This document shows, piece by piece, positions 1 through 4,334 of a stretch of DNA of 7,372 bases. The stretch lies in assembly GCA_020441735.1 (NCBI GenBank), contig JAGRLQ010000222.1, positions 1 through 7,372 on the forward strand, written 5' to 3'. Under the pieces are notes generated by a model. That model did not search any database and was not told the origin of the DNA. It was given only the letters and a program-made list of their open reading frames with translations. Source of the stretch: Nitratireductor sp. (GTDB lineage: Bacteria > Pseudomonadota > Alphaproteobacteria > Rhizobiales > Rhizobiaceae). How positions within the stretch are numbered: the first letter of the stretch is position 1; every line of letters starts with the position of its first letter. The position numbers were made by a program, and so were the translations under genes.

Positions 1-947
1 GTCGTGGCGCCCACGCAGTGCAACTCGCCACGGGCAAGCGCCGGCTTCAGCAGGTTGGAGGCATCCATCGCGCCGTCCGCCTTGCCCGCACCCGCCAGCG
101 TGTGCATCTCGTCGATGAACAGGATGATCTGGCCGTTTGCCGCCTGCACTTCAGACAACACGGCCTTCAGCCGCTCCTCGAATTCGCCGCGGTATTTAGC
201 ACCGGCAATCAGCGCGCCCATGTCGAGGGCCAGCAGGCGTTTGTCTTCCAGGCTTTCGGGAACGTCACCATTGACGATGCGAAGCGCTAGGCCTTCGGCA
301 ATCGCCGTTTTGCCGACGCCGGGCTCGCCAATCAGGACGGGGTTGTTCTTGGTGCGCCGTGACAGCACCTGGATCGCGCGGCGGATTTCGTCGTCACGCC
401 CGATCACCGGATCGAGCTTTCCCTCGCGCGCATCCCTGGTCAGGTCGCGGGCATATTTCTTCAGCGCATCGTAACCGGCTTCAGCATTGGCCGAGTCGGC
501 AGTACGGCCCTGGCGCAGCTCATTGATCGCGGTGTTGAGCGCGTTGGCGGTCAGGCCGGCCTTTTCGAGAATCTGCGAAGTGGGGGCGGATTTTTCAATC
601 GCCAGCGCCAGCAGCAGGCGTTCGACGGTGACATAGCTGTCGCCCGCTTTCTCGGCTGCCTTTTCCGCTGTGGTGAAAACCTTGGCCAGCGGCTGCGACA
701 TGTAAAGCTGGCCATTGCCGCCTTCGACCTTCGGCATCTTGTCGAGCGCCAGATCGGTCGCCATCAGGGCGTCTTTCGCCCGTCCACCCGCTTTCCGCAT
801 CAACGAGGCAGCGAGGCCCTCCGGGTCTTCCAGAAGAACCTTCAGAACGTGTTCGGCGGTGAATTGCTGATGCCCGTCATTGAGGGCCCTAGTTTGTGCG
901 GACTGGATGAATCCCTTCACCCGGTCCGAATATTTTTCAATATCCAT
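1..947 (-). CDS. clpB: ATP-dependent chaperone ClpB (N-terminal part, cut by window edge)
   Basis: ClpB is the cytoplasmic Hsp100 disaggregase: a hexameric AAA+ ring that works with DnaK/DnaJ/GrpE to pull polypeptides out of aggregates. My translation from the ATG at 947 gives 315 residues of a protein normally about 860-870 long. It begins MDIEKYSDRVKGFIQSAQ, and the double Clp_N substrate-binding domain covers about residues 1-145. The first AAA+ module follows: Walker A GEPGVGKTAI at 207-216 with Lys213, pore-loop KYRG with Tyr252, and Walker B ILFIDEMHT with Asp279 and Glu280. The sequence leaves the window at GELHCVGATT, still inside the first AAA+ domain. The coiled-coil M-domain, which separates ClpB from ClpA/ClpC, and the second AAA+ ring lie outside. 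ClpB rather than ClpA is inferred from overall similarity to the E. coli protein, whose Walker lysine is at almost the same position. The start is supported by GGAG at 958-955, seven bases upstream. No frame breaks are seen. Confidence 0.97.
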   Translation of the reverse strand, partial: MDIEKYSDRVKGFIQSAQTRALNDGHQQFTAEHVLKVLLEDPEGLAASLMRKAGGRAKDALMATDLALDKMPKVEGGNGQLYMSQPLAKVFTTAEKAAEKAGDSYVTVERLLLALAIEKSAPTSQILEKAGLTANALNTAINELRQGRTADSANAEAGYDALKKYARDLTRDAREGKLDPVIGRDDEIRRAIQVLSRRTKNNPVLIGEPGVGKTAIAEGLALRIVNGDVPESLEDKRLLALDMGALIAGAKYRGEFEERLKAVLSEVQAANGQIILFIDEMHTLAGAGKADGAMDASNLLKPALARGELHCVGAT

Positions 948-1033
948 GTGTATCTCCCGCGCTTGCCGCCCTTCATAGGCACGGCAAATCTGATTGAAGA
1001 CAGAGCCCCCTTACGGCAGGCCCGTATGCTGGA

Positions 1034-1063
1034 GATATAGGAACGCTTCGCCCTGTATTGAAG
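1034..1063 (-). promoter_or_regulatory. Candidate heat-shock (RpoH-type) promoter of clpB
   Basis: On the minus strand CTTCAA (1063-1058) is followed, after 16 bases, by CCTATATC (1041-1034). The -10-like half is close to the RpoH pattern of alphaproteobacteria (C-rich start, then TAT-T). The -35-like half differs from the expected CTTGAA at the usually conserved G. A start near 1027 would give a clpB leader of about 80 bases. clpB is a classical sigma-32 target in E. coli, which makes such a promoter expected, but the match alone is only moderate and a housekeeping promoter elsewhere in the spacer is possible. Confidence 0.4.
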
Positions 1064-1091
1064 GGGCTGAAGTAATTCATGCCTAGGAGCA

Positions 1092-1125
1092 ATTTCGATT
1101 TCGACGGAATCGGAAAAATCGAAAT
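1092..1125. repeat. Perfect 10-bp inverted repeat in the DUF4167-clpB spacer
   Basis: ATTTCGATTT (1092-1101) and AAATCGAAAT (1116-1125) are exact reverse complements around a 14-base centre. The arms are AT-rich and no T-run follows on either strand, so this is not a normal intrinsic terminator. It lies about 30 bases upstream of the candidate clpB -35 box, where an operator could sit. On the minus strand the flanks (TTTACGCA before it, AATTGCTCCTAG after it) resemble, from memory, the ends of palindromic repeats dispersed through rhizobial genomes, so a degenerate copy of such a repeat is my preferred reading. Confidence 0.55.
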
Positions 1126-1159
1126 GCGTAAATGAATTCGGTTGTTTCGCAAGAGCTGT

Positions 1160-1182
1160 CGTTTCCACCTAACGGTGAAACG
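1160..1182 (-). repeat. Imperfect hairpin downstream of the DUF4167 gene
   Basis: Read on the minus strand, CGTTTCACC (1182-1174) pairs with GGTGGAAACG (1169-1160) around the loop GTTA, giving nine pairs with one bulged G. It begins about 40 bases after the DUF4167 stop. No U-tract follows (ACAGCTCTTGCG), so it could at best block 3' exonucleases or assist Rho-dependent termination. The outer bases AGA...TCT recall the AGAGC/GCTCT ends common in Hyphomicrobiales palindromic elements. Together with the inverted repeat at 1092-1125 it may form one composite element of roughly 100 bases. Confidence 0.5.
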
Positions 1183-1222
1183 ATCTAGGGAAAACCCGGG
1201 CGTCAGGAAACCGGAATGCGGA

Positions 1223-1900
1223 TCAGTCTTCGGCGCCGACCGTCTGCCCGGCGTCATTGCCCAGCAGGCCCTGCGGCAGGGAAGCAGCATCTTCCGTCAT
1301 GCCGCCAGAAGGCTGCGGCTTTGAACGGGTGGTCCGGCGCGTGCGGGCAGGTTTTCGGGGCGCTTCATCGCCATTGCCGGCGTCGCCATTCGCCTCTGCA
1401 GCCATGGATTCTGAAGCCTCTTCGGCATCGGCTTCCATCGCGCTGTCTTCATTCCCGTCTGCGTCTTCACGCTGGCGCGGCGCCCGGCCGTTGCGGCCAC
1501 GGCGGCTTGCCTGCCGCACATCACCGTCGTCGCCACTCTCTTCCCGGTTGCCGGCTGCATTGGTCTCCGCCCGGTCGTCGTCATTGACGTCGGGCTGATC
1601 ATCCTGCCCGGCGTCATTGTGGCGCGCGCGGTTTGCCTGCGCCTCTTCACGCTGGGCCTGGGCGGCAAGAACGATGCGGTTGTAGTGCTCGGCATGCTGC
1701 AGATAGTTTTCCGCAATCACGCTGTCGCCCGACGACTGGGCGTCCCTGGCAAGCGTCGAATACTTCTCGGCAATATGAGCGGCATTGCCGCGAATCTTCA
1801 CGTCGGGTCCGTTGCTCTCATAGTTCCGGTTGAGCGAATTGGAGGGCTTGTTACGTCCCCGGCCGCGCATGCGATTCTTGTTGTTCTGCTGTTGCCTCAT
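1223..1900 (-). CDS. DUF4167 domain-containing protein, function unknown
   Basis: This encodes 225 residues that I recognise as the DUF4167 family, common in Hyphomicrobiales and often found next to prmC and clpB. No biochemical role is known to me. Residues 1-26 are basic and rich in Gln, Asn and Arg (RMRGRGRNK at 10-18). Residues about 33-80 form the conserved core: DVKIRGNAAHIAEKY, then a probably helical stretch ending AENYLQHAEHYNRIV (63-77). Residues about 95-180 are acidic, low-complexity and probably disordered, interrupted by a basic patch at 132-144 (SRRGRNGRAPRQR) and followed by another at 181-194 (PRKPARTRRTTRSK). There is no signal peptide or membrane segment. RNA binding is an inference from the RG-rich basic patches only. 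The start at 1900 gives the expected N-terminus; its best Shine-Dalgarno-like sequence is a weak GAAGA only four bases upstream. It is probably transcribed from the promoter at 2222-2250, apart from prmC. Confidence 0.88.
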   Translation of the reverse strand: MRQQQNNKNRMRGRGRNKPSNSLNRNYESNGPDVKIRGNAAHIAEKYSTLARDAQSSGDSVIAENYLQHAEHYNRIVLAAQAQREEAQANRARHNDAGQDDQPDVNDDDRAETNAAGNREESGDDGDVRQASRRGRNGRAPRQREDADGNEDSAMEADAEEASESMAAEANGDAGNGDEAPRKPARTRRTTRSKPQPSGGMTEDAASLPQGLLGNDAGQTVGAED

Positions 1901-1937
1901 GGCGTCTTCAACTATCCTTGCCCTGGAAAAACATTTC

Positions 1938-1980
1938 AGCGGTTTGCCAGGCGGTCATGCCTGGCGAGTTAAGCGGTTTG
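1938..1980 (-). repeat. 7-bp perfect stem-loop framed by 9-bp direct repeats
   Basis: GCCAGGC (1946-1952) and GCCTGGC (1959-1965) are perfect inverted repeats with a six-base loop. On both sides stands the same nonamer AGCGGTTTG (plus strand, 1938-1946 and 1972-1980), 34 bases apart. The hairpin lies 46-65 bases before the DUF4167 start codon, inside the probable leader. No T-run follows directly, although TGTTTTT occurs some 13 bases further along the minus strand. It may be a regulatory stem, a weak terminator or the trace of a small insertion. Confidence 0.55.
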
Positions 1981-2172
1981 AATTGCTCTGGCCCGTTTCT
2001 GCGGGCATATCCTGTTGCCCACGTCAGCTTTCGGCTGCTTGCTCCATACCTGGAAACTGCGATCCTTGCTTCTTCCCTTACCCCAGCCGGACGGATTGAT
2101 AATGCGTTCAAATCCGCATCTTCATCAGGCTCCCTGACCCTTTTTCAAGGTGGGGCAAATGAACTGGTGAGA

Positions 2173-2217
2173 TCACATCGTGTGGTCCAGGACCAGCAGG
2201 TCTCGCACACGGTTCAT
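2173..2217 (-). CDS. Possible 14-codon leader peptide directly after the promoter (tentative)
   Basis: An ATG at 2217 opens a reading frame of 14 codons, MNRVRDLLVLDHTM, ending in TGA at 2175-2173. The ATG lies only four bases after the candidate -10 box, so a transcript from that promoter would start at or beside the ATG and be read as leaderless, if at all. There is no run of one amino acid's codons as in biosynthetic attenuators. A chance ORF of this size is common, so the call rests only on its position. Confidence 0.2.
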   Translation of the reverse strand: MNRVRDLLVLDHTM

Positions 2218-2221
2218 GCTG

Positions 2222-2250
2222 CAATAGCGCCAAACCGGGGCAATTCCAAG
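2222..2250 (-). promoter_or_regulatory. Candidate housekeeping promoter for the DUF4167 gene
   Basis: CTTGGA (2250-2245) and CTATTG (2227-2222) are separated by exactly 17 bases on the minus strand. Alphaproteobacterial vegetative promoters favour CTTGAC and CTATAT-like boxes, so both halves fit with ideal spacing. The site is about 60 bases beyond the prmC stop and about 320 bases before the DUF4167 start. This implies that the DUF4167 gene has its own transcript with a long leader. Confidence 0.5.
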
Positions 2251-2311
2251 CCTTTTCTTCGAAATAGATTAATCCCCTTGCCCCGCCGCCTGACTGCTTG
2301 TCCCTGGCGAC

Positions 2312-3193
2312 TCAGCGTTTCTCAAGTACCACCATGCGTTCCAGGCCGGAAAGATCAAGATGGCTGGAAACAATTCCCCAGCGCAATTCCTTCGCCAGTT
2401 GCATAATTGCATCATGCTGGCCATGCCCGGTTTCAAGATAGAGCCGGCCGTCGGCTTCGAGATGTTGCGGTGCGCAGGAAAGAATTGCCTGGTAGGCTTC
2501 AAGCCCGTCCGCCCCGCCATCAAGTGCCAGTTGCGGGTCATGCTCGCGCACCTCCCGCGACAGCCCCGCCAGGTCGCCGGTGGCAATGTAGGGCGGATTG
2601 GAGACGATGAAGGAAAATGGTCCTTCCACATTCTCCAGATAGCTGGCGCGCACCGTTTCGAGCCGTTCTGCAACGCCGTGGCGTTTCGCATTTTCGCGCG
2701 TCGCCGCAAGGGCGCCTTCCGACAGATCCGTTGCAACGGCCGCAAGTCCCGGTCTTTCCGCCAGCAGGGAAACGCAGATGGCGCCGCTGCCGCAGCCGAT
2801 ATCGGCAAACCGCGCGCTGGTATCCGGGCCGACATCCTCTAGCACCCGCTCCACCAGCAACTCGGTCTCGGGCCGGGGGATGAGACATTCCGGTGTCAGA
2901 TGAAACATCCGGCTGAAAAACTCCCGCCGTCCGAGAATACGGTGAACGGGTTCGCCAGCAAGCCGGCGGTCGACCATCGCCTTGAATGCTTTTACCGCTT
3001 CGCCGGCTGCAATCTCACCGCCGCAGCTGATCACCTGCCCCGGCTCCATCGACAGTGCTTCGGCCAGCAGGATGCGCGCATCAAGCGCCGGTGTTTCGAT
3101 GCCGCCATCGGCCAGTCTGCGGTTTGCATTCGCAAGCAACTCGCCGACGCGCAGGCGCTCCGCCGGTTTGTCCCTGGCGGCATTCAGGCTCAT
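2312..3193 (-). CDS. prmC: Peptide chain release factor N5-glutamine methyltransferase
   Basis: PrmC (HemK) uses S-adenosylmethionine to methylate the side-chain amide of the glutamine in the GGQ motif of release factors 1 and 2, which improves peptide release on the ribosome. The product has 293 residues, normal for the family. A small N-terminal helical domain that recognises the release factor covers about residues 1-90. The linker carries LIPRPETELLVE (104-114 region). The Rossmann methyltransferase fold follows, with the SAM loop DIGCGSGAI at 131-139, TDLSEGAL at 155-162 and the catalytic NPPY at 199-202, which holds the substrate amide. ETGHGQ at 254-259 is the usual late motif. The ATG at 3193 overlaps the prfA stop as ATGA, and GAAGAGG (3207-3201) lies seven bases upstream within the end of prfA, so translation is very likely coupled to that of its own substrate. 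The last gene of this operon appears to be prmC; no clear terminator is visible after it. Confidence 0.97.
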   Translation of the reverse strand: MSLNAARDKPAERLRVGELLANANRRLADGGIETPALDARILLAEALSMEPGQVISCGGEIAAGEAVKAFKAMVDRRLAGEPVHRILGRREFFSRMFHLTPECLIPRPETELLVERVLEDVGPDTSARFADIGCGSGAICVSLLAERPGLAAVATDLSEGALAATRENAKRHGVAERLETVRASYLENVEGPFSFIVSNPPYIATGDLAGLSREVREHDPQLALDGGADGLEAYQAILSCAPQHLEADGRLYLETGHGQHDAIMQLAKELRWGIVSSHLDLSGLERMVVLEKR

Positions 3194-4266
3194 GCGTCTG
3201 CCTCTTCGGCAGCCAGCAGGCTTGCCTGATGATCGGTGATCAGCGCATCGATAATCTCGTCGAGTCCTTCGCCCTCGATGATCCGGTCGAGCTTGTAGAG
3301 CGTCAGGTTGATGCGGTGATCGGTAACCCGCCCCTGCGGAAAATTGTAGGTGCGGATGCGCTCCGACCGGTCGCCGGATCCGACCTGTCCCTTGCGCGAG
3401 CTTGCCCGTTCCTCATCCGCCTTCTGCCGCTCCATGTCATAGAGCCGGGCCCGCAGCGTCTTCATCGCGCTGGCGCGGTTCTGGTGCTGCGACTTTTCGG
3501 ATGAGGTCACCACGATCCCCGTCGGCAGGTGGGTGATGCGCACGGCTGAGTCTGTCGTGTTGACATGCTGGCCGCCGGCGCCCGAAGCGCGCATCGTGTC
3601 GATGCGGATGTCCTCCGCCTTAATCTCGACATCGATCTCTTCTGCTTCCGGCAGCACCGCTACCGTTGCTGCCGACGTATGCACCCGCCCGCCGGCTTCG
3701 GTTTCCGGCACCCGCTGCACCCGGTGGACGCCTGACTCGAACTTCAACCGTGCAAAGACGCCCTTGCCGCTGATGGAAGCAATGATCTCCTTGTAGCCGC
3801 CCACATCGCCCTCGCTTGCCGACAGCACCTCCACCTTCCAGCCCTTTTCCGCCGCATGGCGCTCATACATGCGGAACAGATCGCCCGCGAACAGCGCCGC
3901 CTCGCTGCCCCCTGTTCCGGCGCGGATTTCAAGCACCGCGCTCTTGTCGTCGGCTGCATCGCGCGGCAGCAGCAACAATTGAATTTCGCCCGAAAGCCGT
4001 TCGATCGCTTCTTCCAGTTCAGGATACTCGGCTTCCGCCAGTTCGCGCATTTCGCTGTCGACAGACTTGTCGGCGAGCAGTTCATCGAGACCGGCAAGCG
4101 AGCCCTGCGCTGCCTGTAGTTCACGAACCTTGGCAACAACCGCCTCAAGGCCGGAATATTCCGATGCCAGCGCCACATAGGTTTCCGCATCGGGATTTGC
4201 CGCCATTTGTTGTTCGAGCGTTTCGAAGCGGCCAGTCAGTTGCGCCAGTTTTGCAGGATCAAGCAT
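3190..4266 (-). CDS. prfA: Peptide chain release factor 1 (RF1)
   Basis: RF1 recognises UAA and UAG in the ribosomal A site and triggers hydrolysis of the finished peptide. The 358 residues match the usual length of about 355-360. Domain 1 is helical (about 1-105). The conserved stretch LEIRAGTGGSEAALFAGDL spans about 112-130. The stop-codon reading tripeptide is PET at 187-189, fitting the PxT pattern of RF1 and not the SPF of RF2. The catalytic loop is ASGAGGQHVNTTDSAVR with GGQ at 231-233; Gln233 is the residue methylated by PrmC, encoded directly downstream. SGDRSERIRTYNFPQGRVTDHR (about 297-318, read as two overlapping halves) is the standard late RF1 signature. The start at 4266 gives the expected N-terminus, but no Shine-Dalgarno sequence is visible before it: the 20 bases upstream are pyrimidine-rich. 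It lies 68 bases after ptsP and is probably co-transcribed with it. Confidence 0.98.
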   Translation of the reverse strand: MLDPAKLAQLTGRFETLEQQMAANPDAETYVALASEYSGLEAVVAKVRELQAAQGSLAGLDELLADKSVDSEMRELAEAEYPELEEAIERLSGEIQLLLLPRDAADDKSAVLEIRAGTGGSEAALFAGDLFRMYERHAAEKGWKVEVLSASEGDVGGYKEIIASISGKGVFARLKFESGVHRVQRVPETEAGGRVHTSAATVAVLPEAEEIDVEIKAEDIRIDTMRASGAGGQHVNTTDSAVRITHLPTGIVVTSSEKSQHQNRASAMKTLRARLYDMERQKADEERASSRKGQVGSGDRSERIRTYNFPQGRVTDHRINLTLYKLDRIIEGEGLDEIIDALITDHQASLLAAEEADA

Positions 4267-4298
4267 GGGAAATTACAAAGGTCTCGGAATGGAAGATT

Positions 4299-4313
4299 TG
4301 CCGGTTGCCGGCA
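4299..4313 (-). repeat. GC-rich 6-bp stem-loop between ptsP and prfA
   Basis: TGCCGG and CCGGCA form a perfect stem with the three-base loop CAA on the minus strand, in the middle of the 68-base ptsP-prfA spacer. The following bases (AATCTTCC) are not a U-tract, so it is a poor intrinsic terminator. It could protect the 3' end of ptsP mRNA or tune read-through into prfA. Confidence 0.45.
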
Positions 4314-4334
4314 GCGAGGCGGAAGGATGGATCG

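Larger units (their letters stand above)
1901..2217 (-). other. Long, hairpin-rich probable 5' leader of the DUF4167 gene, or an independent small RNA
   Basis: The 411-base gap between prmC and the DUF4167 gene holds no convincing protein gene. If the promoter at 2222-2250 is used, the transcript starts near 2215 and carries about 315 bases before the ATG at 1900. Small stem-loops can be read along it (minus strand): GTGTG/CACAC at 2210-2180 with an inner GACC/GGTC, CCTT-GAAA-AAGG at 2150-2139 with a GNRA loop, TCAGG/CCTGA at 2137-2125, ATGCG/CGCAT at 2119-2102, two mutually exclusive stems between 2022 and 1991, and GCCAGGC/GCCTGGC at 1965-1946. I do not recognise a known riboswitch, 4.5S, 6S, tmRNA or RNase P RNA. 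Short stems also arise by chance in GC-rich DNA, so a structured RNA is an inference. Confidence 0.4.

Noticed and set aside
917..1290. Minus-strand frames of 83 and 105 codons across the DUF4167-clpB spacer
   Set aside because: They run through the palindromic repeat block and overlap the genes on either side in other frames; there is no family resemblance and no Shine-Dalgarno.
1216..1598. Plus-strand frames of 113 and 123 codons
   Set aside because: They are antisense to the low-complexity half of the DUF4167 gene, and their Arg/Ser/Pro-rich composition simply mirrors that sequence.
1908..2111. A 67-codon minus-strand frame in the prmC-DUF4167 gap
   Set aside because: It starts with TTG, has no ribosome-binding site, and its translation looks like nothing known. 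It overlaps the hairpin-rich leader, which explains the DNA better.
2280..2311. A terminator directly after prmC
   Set aside because: Only a four-base pairing (CGCC/GGCG) with no U-tract is visible after the stop, so I do not call a terminator.
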